Shown one piece after another: positions 9,260 through 18,177 of a DNA stretch of 64,000 bases. A program made the translations under genes and the position numbers. The first letter of the stretch is position 1, and the number at the start of each line of letters is the position of its first letter. The stretch covers positions 1-64,000 of the forward strand of contig JAUXPJ010000008.1 of assembly GCA_030683815.1 (NCBI GenBank), given 5' to 3'. The notes beneath the pieces were generated by a model. The model did not search any database, was not told where the DNA came from, and worked only from the letters and a program-made list of their open reading frames with translations. The stretch comes from Flavobacteriaceae bacterium (GTDB taxonomy: Bacteria > Bacteroidota > Bacteroidia > Flavobacteriales > Flavobacteriaceae).

Positions 9260-11077
9260 ATGTGCGGAATTTTTGGTTATTTAGGTAAATTAGAGGAACA
9301 TCAGAAAAAGGGTATTTCAAATAAATTGAAACATCGAGGACCGGATGCTCAAAATTTTATGGTTTGGAACAATAACCTAACATTATTTCATTCGCGCCTT
9401 AGCATCATTGATATACAGGGTGGCAACCAGCCTTTTTGCACTAAAAATGTGGCTCTGGTATTTAATGGAGAAATTTATAATTATAAAGAGTTAATTAAGC
9501 GACATCATTTAATACTAAAATCAAATTCAGATACTGAAGTAATTATACGGCTATATGAACGTTATGGTGTGGATGCCTTTCAACTTTTAGACGGGATGTT
9601 TGCTATTGGATTGATAGATGCCGTCTCCCAAAAAATACAGCTGGTCAGAGATCGAGTTGGAAAGAAACCTCTATATTTTTCTTCAACCCCTACTTTTATG
9701 TTTGCCAGTGAAATGGGTGTTTTATTACAAGCAGGTGCATCAAAAAATATTGATTTACAAGAGGTAAGAACCTATATAGATAAAGGATTTATTTCAGGAG
9801 AAAAAACCATTTATAATCATATAAAAGAAGTGTTGCCGGGTCATTTCTACACCTTTAGCACCAATGGTGAATTTGAATCGAGCCATTGTTTTTGGTCTTA
9901 TGAGGAACAAATGAATACAACAGTTCAAATCACAGATGAAAAAGAAGCGCTAATTAAAATAGACAAAGCGCTATATCAAGCAGTTGAGAAAAGAGTTTTG
10001 GCAAGTGATCTTGAAGTAGGTGCTTTTTTAAGTGGAGGGATAGACAGTGCCCTTGTATGTAGTTATGCCCAACAAATAAATCCGACATTGAGAACTTTTA
10101 CGGTAAAATCAGAAGATAGTTTTGATGAATCATTAATAGCCGCTTCGATTGCCAAACAATTAAATACCAAGCATACCACAATACACATCAACTATGACAA
10201 TTTAAAAAATGAATATGAATCGATTGTAAATGCGTATGGAGAACCCATTATAGATGAAAGTATAATTCCGTCATATTATGTGTCTAAAGAAGCAAAAAAT
10301 TATATAAGTGTTATTTTAAATGGCGATGGCGGAGATGAAATTATGGGTGGATATCGGAGACATGTACTGTACAGATACTATCACATTTTAAAGAAATTAA
10401 AAATCCCAATAAACCTTATTTCGCAATATTCAAAAGGTAATAAGAATAAATTCAGTTATAAAAACTATTTAAACAGGTTAAACGTATTTTTAAATTTGGA
10501 GGAACATAATCGTTATTACGGAGCCAGCACCGATTTATTCTTTGATACACCCGGGATAACTAGAAGTAGCGATTATTTTTGGGATAAAGTAATGGACATC
10601 CAATGTAATAATAAATTGGAAGAAGTGTTAATTTGGGATTTTTTAGGAATCTTACCAAAAATATTACTTAAAAAAATTGATATTGCTACCATGCAGCATG
10701 CATTAGAGGGTCGTTCCCCTTTTTTAGATACTAAAGTTGTTGAAACGGCACTTTCTATAGATGCTTCTTTAAAAATAAAAGGGACAAACACCAAATATAT
10801 ATTACGTAAATTAGCCCAACAAAGAATTAACGGGGATGTTTATAAATACCCCAAAAGAGGATTTGATATTCCATTAAAAAAGTTAATTGAACATGATTTA
10901 AAAGAGTTGGCAGGTGATTATTTATATAGTTCAAACCCTTTTTATAGTTCTATATTAGATCCTAATTTTATTAAGAATTACTATTTGAAACCAAATAATA
11001 GAATTAATGAAATTAAGAGGCATAAAGGCTTATACGCTTTGTTGAATCTTGAAATTTGGCATAAGAATTTACAATGA
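9260..11077 (+). CDS. asnB: Asparagine synthetase (glutamine-hydrolysing), AsnB family
   Basis: This encodes 605 aa, full length for the family. The mature N-terminus MCGIFGYLG provides the catalytic Cys2 of the class II glutaminase domain, with HRGPDAQ and NGEIYNY downstream. The synthetase domain contains the pyrophosphate loop FLSGGIDSALV near residue 258 and DGGDEIMGGY near residue 356. Its setting inside a glycan operon suggests it amidates a uronic acid or an amino-acid substituent rather than, or as well as, making asparagine; this is inference from context. The preceding gene ends 3 bp upstream. Confidence 0.9.
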   Translation: MCGIFGYLGKLEEHQKKGISNKLKHRGPDAQNFMVWNNNLTLFHSRLSIIDIQGGNQPFCTKNVALVFNGEIYNYKELIKRHHLILKSNSDTEVIIRLYERYGVDAFQLLDGMFAIGLIDAVSQKIQLVRDRVGKKPLYFSSTPTFMFASEMGVLLQAGASKNIDLQEVRTYIDKGFISGEKTIYNHIKEVLPGHFYTFSTNGEFESSHCFWSYEEQMNTTVQITDEKEALIKIDKALYQAVEKRVLASDLEVGAFLSGGIDSALVCSYAQQINPTLRTFTVKSEDSFDESLIAASIAKQLNTKHTTIHINYDNLKNEYESIVNAYGEPIIDESIIPSYYVSKEAKNYISVILNGDGGDEIMGGYRRHVLYRYYHILKKLKIPINLISQYSKGNKNKFSYKNYLNRLNVFLNLEEHNRYYGASTDLFFDTPGITRSSDYFWDKVMDIQCNNKLEEVLIWDFLGILPKILLKKIDIATMQHALEGRSPFLDTKVVETALSIDASLKIKGTNTKYILRKLAQQRINGDVYKYPKRGFDIPLKKLIEHDLKELAGDYLYSSNPFYSSILDPNFIKNYYLKPNNRINEIKRHKGLYALLNLEIWHKNLQ

Positions 11078-11096
11078 AAAATGGATTAAAATAATT

Positions 11097-12272
11097 ATGG
11101 AAATAATAATATTAATAGGGATATTATTTTTTTTGACTACAATACTAATCAATAGTGTTTCATTAAGACATCAATCAATTGATAAATCGTTATTAATAAA
11201 ACTATTTTGGTATCATTTGGGTTTTGCTTTAATATATTACACCTACGCCACCTATTATCCTTCCGATTCCAACCAATATTATGCAGAAGCATCAGAGGTA
11301 AGTTTGCAATGGATGCTATTTTTTGAATCTGGCACTAAATTTGTTATTTTTTTAGCAACTCCAATTGTGAAATTAGGCTTATCATTTTTAGCCACGATGC
11401 TTATTTTTTCGTGGATGGGATATATAGGTTTTATATATGCTTATTTGTTTTTCAAAGAAAACATACCCATAAAGGTGAGGGTGTTTGGACGTTATGATTT
11501 ATTAACCATTTTACTGTTTTTACCCAATATGCATTTTTGGACTGCCTCTTTAGGTAAAGGTTCTATAATTTTTATGGGTATCATGATGTTTGTATACGCA
11601 GTAAAATCCCCACATAATAGGTTGTTAATTTTAGTAATAGGAGCGTTTTTTGTTTATATGATTCGACCTCATGTAATGTTGTTTGTATTAGCTGGTGTTA
11701 TGATTGGATTATTAACAGGTAAAGAACGAATAAGCCCGATGTTAAAAGTAGCAATGTTGCTATCTTCAATAATCTTTTTATACATGGCGCAAGGTGCCAT
11801 CTTAGAGGTGGCTAACCTACAAGATTCTACCAATGTAGTAGAAGATTTTGAAACGTTTTCTTCACAGCGCTCACAGTCATTATCCGAAGCCAGCTCAGGA
11901 GTACAGATGAGTGACTATCCGTTACCTCTTAAATTGCTGACATTTTGGTTTAGACCCTTGTTTTTTGATGCACCGGGAGTATTAGGGTACTTTAGCTCTC
12001 TAGAAAACTTGTTGTACTTGTTGTTATTTGCCAAAATAATGAACAGACGCTTTGCCGGTTTTATTATGAAGGCTCCTTATTTGGTTAAAATGGCCGCCAT
12101 TACTTTTTTGGTTTCTTCTTTTGCAATGACCTTTGTAATGGCTAACTTAGGCATCATGATGCGGCAGAAGTCGATGGTAATGTATTTTGGTTTTTTTGTG
12201 GTGTACTACTTTTTGGCACTTGAAAAATATCAGCGCATAAAGAGGTATAACCAACATTTAAAAACCCAATGA
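11097..12272 (+). CDS. Polytopic membrane protein, candidate Wzy-type O-antigen/EPS polymerase
   Basis: This encodes about 391 aa from ATG 11097. Upstream TTG starts would overlap asnB and add non-hydrophobic residues. The protein is very hydrophobic with roughly nine to eleven membrane segments and one larger loop (about residues 220-290, rich in Ser/Gln/Glu), the layout expected of Wzy polymerases. The phrase PNMHFWTASLGKGS lies before a membrane segment. No flippase signature is present. Wzy proteins share little sequence, so the assignment rests on topology and position. It overlaps the deacetylase gene by 4 bp (ATGA). Confidence 0.55.
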   Translation: MEIIILIGILFFLTTILINSVSLRHQSIDKSLLIKLFWYHLGFALIYYTYATYYPSDSNQYYAEASEVSLQWMLFFESGTKFVIFLATPIVKLGLSFLATMLIFSWMGYIGFIYAYLFFKENIPIKVRVFGRYDLLTILLFLPNMHFWTASLGKGSIIFMGIMMFVYAVKSPHNRLLILVIGAFFVYMIRPHVMLFVLAGVMIGLLTGKERISPMLKVAMLLSSIIFLYMAQGAILEVANLQDSTNVVEDFETFSSQRSQSLSEASSGVQMSDYPLPLKLLTFWFRPLFFDAPGVLGYFSSLENLLYLLLFAKIMNRRFAGFIMKAPYLVKMAAITFLVSSFAMTFVMANLGIMMRQKSMVMYFGFFVVYYFLALEKYQRIKRYNQHLKTQ

Positions 12273-13222
12273 AAAACGGAGTACTAGTCATATCACTTGA
12301 TTTTGAACTGATGTGGGGATCATTTGATCATAGTGCTGTACCTGACAAAAAACAGTATTTTACAAATACCCTCTATGCGCTTCCTAAATTATTGGATTCC
12401 TTGGTAAAAAACCAAATGAAGGCTACATGGGCAACAGTTGGGATGTTGATGAATGATAACTGGGATGAGTGGTCATCAAGAATGCCATCCCACCTGCCAA
12501 CCTATCATAATCAGAAGTTAAATTCGTATGAGTTTGGTTTTGAACAAAGAAAAGAAGGTTATGAGAAGTTTTTCTTTGCACCCTCTTTTGTTCGGAATAT
12601 TGTGCAAGCAGATAACCAAGAATTGGGAACCCATACCTATGCGCATTATTATTGTTTAGAACCCGGACAGAATAGTACACAATTTAAGGCAGATTTGGAA
12701 CTGGCACTAAAAATGGCACAAAAGTTTGAGGTACCAATACGTTCACTGGTTTTTCCAAAAAATCAGGTAAACACTCAGTATCTTGAGGAGTGTTCTAAAA
12801 AGGGTATTACAACAGTACGTTCTAATCCAAATGTATGGTATTGGAATATGAACACTCCAGAAACGCTATTCAAAAAAATAATCAGAACTTCAGATGCGTA
12901 CATTCCGTTAAGGAGTCACTCCTATCCCATTAATTCTATATGCAACCAGCCACTTACAGCACAACCGGCGAGTCGGTTTTTTAGACCACAACATCGTTTT
13001 GAACTGTTAAACAGACTACGTTTAGATAGAATTAAAAATGAAATTATGGAGGCAGCTAAGAAGGGTCATGTATATCATTTATGGTGGCATCCGCATAATT
13101 TTGGTATCGATCCCAAAGGATCATTAAAAGCACTGGAAGAAATTATATGGCTTTTTCTTTATTGCAAAGAAACATACGGTATGCAAAGTAAGATGATGAA
13201 AGAAATAAATCCTATACTTTAA
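12269..13222 (+). CDS. Polysaccharide deacetylase family protein (NodB-like, CE4-type)
   Basis: This encodes 317 aa. VISLDFELMWG at the N-terminus supplies the first Asp motif of the NodB homology domain. ELGTHTYAHYY near residue 115 resembles the metal-binding H-x(3-5)-H motif. HLWWHPHNFG near residue 271 supplies a late catalytic His region. No signal peptide is visible, so it may act in the cytoplasm on a lipid-linked intermediate. Deacetylation of an N- or O-acetyl group of the repeat unit is the likely role. It is translationally coupled to the putative polymerase gene upstream. Confidence 0.75.
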   Translation: MKNGVLVISLDFELMWGSFDHSAVPDKKQYFTNTLYALPKLLDSLVKNQMKATWATVGMLMNDNWDEWSSRMPSHLPTYHNQKLNSYEFGFEQRKEGYEKFFFAPSFVRNIVQADNQELGTHTYAHYYCLEPGQNSTQFKADLELALKMAQKFEVPIRSLVFPKNQVNTQYLEECSKKGITTVRSNPNVWYWNMNTPETLFKKIIRTSDAYIPLRSHSYPINSICNQPLTAQPASRFFRPQHRFELLNRLRLDRIKNEIMEAAKKGHVYHLWWHPHNFGIDPKGSLKALEEIIWLFLYCKETYGMQSKMMKEINPIL

Positions 13223-13227
13223 CTGAT

Positions 13228-14514
13228 TTGGAGAAAAAAAAGAAGTTAATCAGAATAACCACTGTTCCCTTATCTCTAAAAAAATTATTAGAGGGTCAGT
13301 TGGGTTTTATAAATGGGTTTTATAAAGTAACGGCCATGTGTTCCGATCTTAACTCATTAAAAGAAGTGGGAAAACAAGAAGATGTTGCTATTTATGAACT
13401 GCCTCTTAAACGCACCATTAACCCTTTCTTAGACCTATATGCGATTTTAAAATTGTATAGTTTTCTTAGAAAAGAGCAGCCCTTTATCGTTCATACCCAT
13501 ACGCCCAAAGCAGGATTGGTAGGAATGTTGGCAGCTTGGTTGGCAAGGGTACCCCATCGGCTGCATACGGTGGCAGGCTTGCCTTTATTAGAAACAAATG
13601 ATTTAAAAAGGTTCATATTAGATGCGGTAGAAAAATTGACCTATGCGTGTGCTACTCATATCTATCCAAATTCTTATGGTTTATACAACATTATATTAGA
13701 AAATAAGTACACCACCGCTAAAAAACTAAACGTAATTGCCAACGGTAGTTCTAACGGTATCAATACCGCTTATTTTAGTCCAAAGACTGTTACTGAAGTA
13801 CAAAAAAAGATCCTGCGCTTTGAGCTGGATATTAACGAACATGATTTTGTATTTATTTTTGTGGGTCGTCTGGTAGGCGATAAAGGCATCAACGAACTGG
13901 TGGCTGCCTTTCAAATGTTACAAAACCAACAACAGGCAACGGGCAACAGAGAAAAGACAACAGACTTCTCACTGTCATCCCGAGCGGAGTCAATGGATAC
14001 TTCTCTCTTCTCACTGTCATCCCGAGCGGAGTCGAGGGACACATCTCACAACATCAAACTGCTATTAGTGGGGCCTTTAGAGTCAGATTTATACCCCTTA
14101 TTACCTAATACCTTAGCCAATATTGCGAGTGATTATAACATCCTATCCGTAGGTTATCAAAATGATATACGCCCCTACTTGGTGATATCCAATGCCTTAG
14201 TGTTCCCAAGTTACCGCGAAGGTTTCCCTAATGTGGTGATGCAGGCCGGTGCTATGGGATTGCCGAGTATTGTTACCAACATCAACGGTTGTAATGAAAT
14301 TATTATAGAAGGGGTTAACGGAACCATCATCCCCGTAAAAAACACCCAAGCGCTGGTGGAAGCCATGCAAAAAATGGTTTCAGACACGACCTACCACAAC
14401 CACTTACAGCAAAACGCCCGAGCTATGATAATGGAACGCTTTGAACAACAACAAGTGTGGGAAGCCTTATTGGCTGAGTATCACCGATTAGAAAAAACCA
14501 TATTGAAACGTTAA
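13228..14514 (+). CDS. Glycosyltransferase family 4 (PglA-like) with an in-frame repeat insertion
   Basis: This encodes 428 aa with a TTG start at 13228, giving the conserved KLIRITTVPLSLKKLL N-terminus. HTHTPKAGLVG, FVGRLVGDKGI near residue 212 and SYREGFPNVVMQAG near residue 330 identify a GT4 enzyme of the kind that adds the second sugar after a PglC-type transferase. Residues ~235-274, inside the C-domain between the helix ending LQNQ and the strand IKLLLVGP, are foreign. They contain two 14-residue repeats of the form FSLSSRAES-x-DTS, translated from a dispersed intergenic repeat. The loop may be tolerated or may harm activity. The initiating transferase gene lies 8 kb downstream, past the island. 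Confidence 0.8.
   Translation: MEKKKKLIRITTVPLSLKKLLEGQLGFINGFYKVTAMCSDLNSLKEVGKQEDVAIYELPLKRTINPFLDLYAILKLYSFLRKEQPFIVHTHTPKAGLVGMLAAWLARVPHRLHTVAGLPLLETNDLKRFILDAVEKLTYACATHIYPNSYGLYNIILENKYTTAKKLNVIANGSSNGINTAYFSPKTVTEVQKKILRFELDINEHDFVFIFVGRLVGDKGINELVAAFQMLQNQQQATGNREKTTDFSLSSRAESMDTSLFSLSSRAESRDTSHNIKLLLVGPLESDLYPLLPNTLANIASDYNILSVGYQNDIRPYLVISNALVFPSYREGFPNVVMQAGAMGLPSIVTNINGCNEIIIEGVNGTIIPVKNTQALVEAMQKMVSDTTYHNHLQQNARAMIMERFEQQQVWEALLAEYHRLEKTILKR
13966..14033. repeat. Two direct copies of a dispersed 26-bp repeat inside a coding sequence
   Basis: An identical 26-bp unit containing GTCATCCCGAGCGGAGTC occurs at 13966-13991 and 14008-14033, period 42 bp, so the reading frame is kept. 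Elements of this GAGCGGAGTC type are common in intergenic DNA of Bacteroidota; a related sequence lies near 51212. Here the repeat has been exonised into the glycosyltransferase. Confidence 0.85.
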
Positions 14515-14867
14515 TACGTTTAAACTTAAATATAGAAAAATCTACGTTATCCTTTGTCACACTGTATAGCCGGAGAGTAGGTACAGGATCTTCTAAAACA
14601 ACAACGGGACGTTGAACCCGGTTCAATTTGTACCGGAATAATCATACTTTAACTAAACTTTATTTTACAAGCCATTTTGCTACTAAAAAGTAGGATAATA
14701 AACTTCTCAAATATATACTACTTTCTTCTCTGAAAAGAAAGGATATACCTTACAATTTGTACGGCAAAACCCTACATAAAAGACAATTAGCTTGATTAGT
14801 TTTATAAATGTTGTTTTAAGCCAAAATTTGAGGAATTATTTAATCATAGAAAAAGAGTAAACCATCA
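14515..14867. other. Non-coding left edge of the accessory island
   Basis: This is a 353-bp AT-rich stretch between the plus-strand glycosyltransferase and the minus-strand ABC fragment, with no ORF. It contains a perfect 15-bp palindrome, TTGAACC-C-GGTTCAA (14612-14626), followed by ACCGGAATAA. The latter also occurs just outside the right end of the IS21 element (about 18100), hinting at old transposon ends. No terminator with a T-run is evident. Confidence 0.4.
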
Positions 14868-15633
14868 TCAACTTCCTAATTCCAATTGATTTTTTACCAA
14901 ATTAAAATAATCTCTTTTGTTGTTTACAAGTTCTTTATGATTTCCATTTTCTACTATTTCACCATTTTGAAGTACAATTATTTGGTTTGCATTTTTAACT
15001 GTACTTAAACGATGTGCAATAATTACAACTGTTTTCCCCTTAAAAAACTCCTGTAGGTTATCATGTATTACTTTTTCATTTTCGGCATCTAAAGCAGAGG
15101 TGGCTTCATCAAAAAATATATAATGTGGGTTTTTATAAACGGCTCTTGCAATGAGTAGGCGTTGTTTTTGTCCGCCTGAAATGCCATTACCAGATGCCCC
15201 AATTTTTGTATTGAACTTTAATGGTAAAGATTCTATAAAAGTTTCAATATTGGCAATTTTAATAGCATTTTTAAGATTTTCTTTATCAATATTCTCATCT
15301 CCTGTGGCTATATTTCTTTCAATAGAATCAGAAAAAATAAAACCATCTTGCATTACCACACCACAATTTTCCCGTAAACTTTTGGGAGAAATATTCTTAA
15401 TATTTTCAGAATTAAAAAAAGTTCACCCTGTGTTGGTTCGTAGAACTTTAACAACAATTTCATTAATGTAGTTTTACCACTACCACTTGCACCAACTATA
15501 GCAGTTATCTTTCCTTTTGGAATGTTGAAATTGATATTTTTCAGTACAAACGGAGATTTAGGTCCTTCATATTGAAAACTTACATTCTTAAATTCAATTC
15601 CAGTATTTTTATATGAAATTAAAGGAATGGATA
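14868..15633 (-). pseudogene. ATP-binding domain of a peptide/bacteriocin-exporter ABC protein, truncated and frameshifted
   Basis: Read on the minus strand from 15633, the frame contains IEFKNVSFQYEG and the Walker A loop GASGSGKTT (near 15485). A 7-base T tract (plus-strand A7 at 15414-15420) then breaks the frame. The remainder, 15359-14868, continues in another frame with VMQDGFIFSDSIERNIA, ISGGQKQRLLIARA (signature), FFDEATSALD (Walker B, D-loop) and the H-loop AHRLS. This pattern fits ABCB/PCAT-type exporters of bacteriocins and natural-product peptides. The N-terminal peptidase and membrane domains are missing because the IS21 end lies directly upstream. One base missing or two extra in the T tract would restore the frame; a sequencing error there is possible, but the gene is truncated in any case. 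Confidence 0.8.
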
Positions 15634-15674
15634 TTCCGGAGCAAAGTGAACAGTTATTTTGATTCTGATTTTAG
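15634..15674 (+). repeat. IS21 left inverted repeat
   Basis: It begins TTCCGGAGCAAAG and is the inverted partner of 18043-18083. It directly abuts the ABC-exporter coding remnant and probably carries the outward-facing part of the IstA binding sites. Confidence 0.75.
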
Positions 15675-15703
15675 GTTATATTAAGTGTCGAAAATCACTT
15701 AGT

Positions 15704-17263
15704 ATGGCCAATAAATCAATAGGATCCGTTATGATACGAGAAATCATCAGAATGAAAGATAAAGGACTATCTCATAGTCAAATATCTAAAAACCTTGGAA
15801 AATCAAGGACAACTATAGTAAAATACCTAACTGCTTTTGAGCTCTCGGGGCTGAAAAACAAAGAACTTCTGGAGCTTTGTTCAGAAGATTTGTATGATCT
15901 TTTTGAGGCTCAAAACGCAATACTTCCCAGCGACAAAGACGTCATTCACCGCGATTTATATGCTTTTTTTCCATACGTAGACAAAGAGTTAAAACGTGTT
16001 GGGGTTACTCGATTTATCCTTTGGCAGGAGTATAAGCAAAAGTATCCCCAGGGAATTATGTACAGCCAGTTTTGTGATCATTACAGCCGTTGGAACAAGA
16101 AAACCCAGGGTTATATGCCCACTGTTTATAAAGCTGGAGAGAAATTATTCATTGATTATGCCGGCAAGAAACTGCACGTTATTGATCCTCAAACGGGTGA
16201 AATAAAAGCCGTGGAAGTCTTTGTGGGTACTCTTGGATCGAGCCAATATACTTATGTCGAAGCCTCTTTCACCCAGCGGGTTCCCGATTTTCTAAATAGC
16301 ATCCAGAATTGCCTTCACTTCTTTGGAGGTGTTCCTGGCTGTATTGTTCCAGATAACCTCAAATCGGCAGTGACAAAGGCCGATAAATACGAACCCTTCA
16401 TCAACGAACAGTTTGCTGGATTTGCCTCCCATTATGATACCTCAATACTGTCTGCACGTCCTTTAAAACCTAAAGATAAATCCTTGGTCGAAGGTGCGGT
16501 AAACATCTCCTATACCCGAATTTATGCCGCCTTGCGCAACAAAGAGTTTTTTAGTCCTGCGGCACTCAACCAAGCGATAAAGGAACTGTTAGCGGGTTAT
16601 AATGCCGCCCCTTTTCAGAAGAAAGCACACAGCCGATTGGACTTGTTCCAAGAAATAGAAAAACAGGCACTTAAGCCGCTTCCGTTAGATAAGTATGAAC
16701 TCAAGCAATACAAAATTGCTACGGTACAGAAAAACTGCCATGTCTTTTATGCTCCTGACAAAAACTATTATAGCGCTCCGTATGCCTTTATCGGAAAAAA
16801 AGTGAAACTGATTCTGAGCCAAAATACCGTTGAAATCTACCACAACCAAAGCCGTATCGCCTTGCATGTCCGAAGCCAAAAACCTTATGCCTATCTGACT
16901 GTAAAAGAGCACATGCCAGTTAGTCACACCTACAATACCGATTGGAGTCCGGACTATTTTGTGAGTTGGGCAGCGCGCATTGGCTCTTCCGCAAAGGAAT
17001 GCATCGAGACAATATTGCAAAGAAAAAACTATCCAGAACAAAATTACAAAAGCTGTATGGGTATTCTAAATTTATCGGGAAAAACAGGAAAAGAACGTTT
17101 AAACAACGCCTGCAAAAGAGCCCTGCTTTATGAGGCCGTGGGCTATAATCAAATCAAAAACATACTCGAAAGAGGACTAGACAAACAACTCGAAGCAGCT
17201 GTGCCTGTTGAGACTGTAGTCATTTTGCATGAGAATATCAGAGGACCAGAATATTTTGCCTAA
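15704..17263 (+). CDS. istA: IS21 family transposase IstA
   Basis: This encodes about 519 aa from ATG 15704; an upstream TTG at 15659 lies in the terminal repeat and is unlikely. The N-terminal helix-turn-helix (GLSHSQISKNLGKSRTTIVKYL) would bind the terminal repeats. The DDE integrase core follows, with FIDYAGKKL near residue 155, PDNLKSAV near residue 221 and a later Glu in the SLVEGAV region near residue 262. A C-terminal Mu-like beta-barrel region completes it. It appears intact. istB starts 21 bp downstream. Confidence 0.92.
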   Translation: MANKSIGSVMIREIIRMKDKGLSHSQISKNLGKSRTTIVKYLTAFELSGLKNKELLELCSEDLYDLFEAQNAILPSDKDVIHRDLYAFFPYVDKELKRVGVTRFILWQEYKQKYPQGIMYSQFCDHYSRWNKKTQGYMPTVYKAGEKLFIDYAGKKLHVIDPQTGEIKAVEVFVGTLGSSQYTYVEASFTQRVPDFLNSIQNCLHFFGGVPGCIVPDNLKSAVTKADKYEPFINEQFAGFASHYDTSILSARPLKPKDKSLVEGAVNISYTRIYAALRNKEFFSPAALNQAIKELLAGYNAAPFQKKAHSRLDLFQEIEKQALKPLPLDKYELKQYKIATVQKNCHVFYAPDKNYYSAPYAFIGKKVKLILSQNTVEIYHNQSRIALHVRSQKPYAYLTVKEHMPVSHTYNTDWSPDYFVSWAARIGSSAKECIETILQRKNYPEQNYKSCMGILNLSGKTGKERLNNACKRALLYEAVGYNQIKNILERGLDKQLEAAVPVETVVILHENIRGPEYFA

Positions 17264-17284
17264 CCATTTAAATTAAAAACAATT

Positions 17285-18019
17285 ATGAACACCAATGCCA
17301 CAATTGAAAAGATGCAAAAGATGCGTCTAAACGGAATGAAACGCGCTTATGAATCTTCGTTTGAAACCAGAAACCAGGACACCTTTACCAATGATGAGTT
17401 TATTGTCTGGCTTATCGAATCCGAGGATAATCAAAGAAACAACAGCAGGACAGAGCGATTGTTAAAAAATGCCCGCTTCCATTATCAGGCCGTCATAGAA
17501 GAAATCAACTATGCTCCAGATAGGGAATTAGACAGAAATCTGCTCACAAGACTCTCGGATTGTTCGTTTATGGATCGCCATGAAAATATAATTATTACCG
17601 GTTGCACCGGAACAGGAAAAAGCTTTTTGGCAACAGCATTGGGCTACCAATGCTGTATCAAAGGCTATAAGGTGGTGTATTACAATCTTGGAAAGCTCTT
17701 CAATAAATTAATGATGGCCAAGGCCGATGGCTCCTATATGAAGGAATTAAGTAAAATTGAGAACCAGGACCTATTAATTATTGATGACTTTGGATTGCAG
17801 GCCATCAACAATGAAAAACAGCTTATTTTAATGGATTTGATTGAAGACCGACATCATAAAAAATCAACTATTTTTTGCTCCCAGCTCCCAGTGAAAAATT
17901 GGTACGATTTAATAGAAGAAAAAACAATAGCCGATGCTATTTTGGATCGAATTATTCACTCCGCAATCCGCTTTGAATTGAAGGGAGAATCAATGAGAAA
18001 AAAAATGAAAAACAACTAA
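17285..18019 (+). CDS. istB: IS21 family helper ATPase IstB
   Basis: This encodes 244 aa. The AAA+ signature includes Walker A GCTGTGKSFLA near residue 107 and Walker B LLIIDDFG near residue 163, with SQLPVKNWYDLI and the sensor region DAILDRIIHSA near residue 218. IstB organises target DNA and stimulates IstA. The gene is full length and lies 21 bp after istA, so the element could still be active. Confidence 0.92.
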   Translation: MNTNATIEKMQKMRLNGMKRAYESSFETRNQDTFTNDEFIVWLIESEDNQRNNSRTERLLKNARFHYQAVIEEINYAPDRELDRNLLTRLSDCSFMDRHENIIITGCTGTGKSFLATALGYQCCIKGYKVVYYNLGKLFNKLMMAKADGSYMKELSKIENQDLLIIDDFGLQAINNEKQLILMDLIEDRHHKKSTIFCSQLPVKNWYDLIEEKTIADAILDRIIHSAIRFELKGESMRKKMKNN

Positions 18020-18042
18020 AAAATTTTGTCTAATTTTATAAT

Positions 18043-18083
18043 CAGAAATCACCATCAAAATAACTGTCCAGTTTAGTCCGGAA
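18043..18083 (-). repeat. IS21 right inverted repeat
   Basis: It ends GTCCAGTTTAGTCCGGAA, the inverted match to 15634-15674. Immediately outside is GTGTACAC (near 18090), a palindromic octamer that may belong to a longer terminal structure. Confidence 0.75.
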
Positions 18084-18137
18084 TAGGGTGTACACTTTCA
18101 CCGGAATAAGCAGCATAGGTTTTACCAAATAATAAAC

Positions 18138-18153
18138 AGAGCAATTTTGCTCT
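18138..18153. repeat. Short perfect hairpin upstream of the small secreted protein gene
   Basis: AGAGCAA-TT-TTGCTCT forms a 7-bp stem 25 bp before the ATG of the small Cys-containing protein. There is no T-run, so it is more likely an operator or 5'-UTR stem than a terminator. Confidence 0.4.
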
Positions 18154-18177
18154 ATTAACTAATTAAATTTTAAAAAA

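Larger units (their letters stand above)
15634..18083 (+). mobile_element. IS21-family insertion sequence (istA-istB)
   Basis: This is an element of about 2.45 kb bounded by imperfect inverted repeats. The left end starting TTCCGGA (15634-15674) and the right end finishing TCCGGAA (18043-18083) match at about 33 of 41 positions, including the shared core ACAGTTATTTTGAT. Both transposition genes are intact. No clear target-site duplication was seen next to these ends, so either the true tips extend a few bases further or a deletion occurred after insertion. The left end interrupts the ABC exporter gene. The matching 5' part of that gene is not on the right side, so insertion was accompanied by loss or rearrangement. 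Confidence 0.85.

Noticed and set aside
14612-14626. 15-bp palindrome as a phage or integrase attachment site
   Set aside because: No integrase gene or second matching site was found in the window; treated only as a palindrome at the island edge.
16685-17041. 118-aa antisense open frame within istA
   Set aside because: No domain and fully covered by the intact transposase on the other strand.
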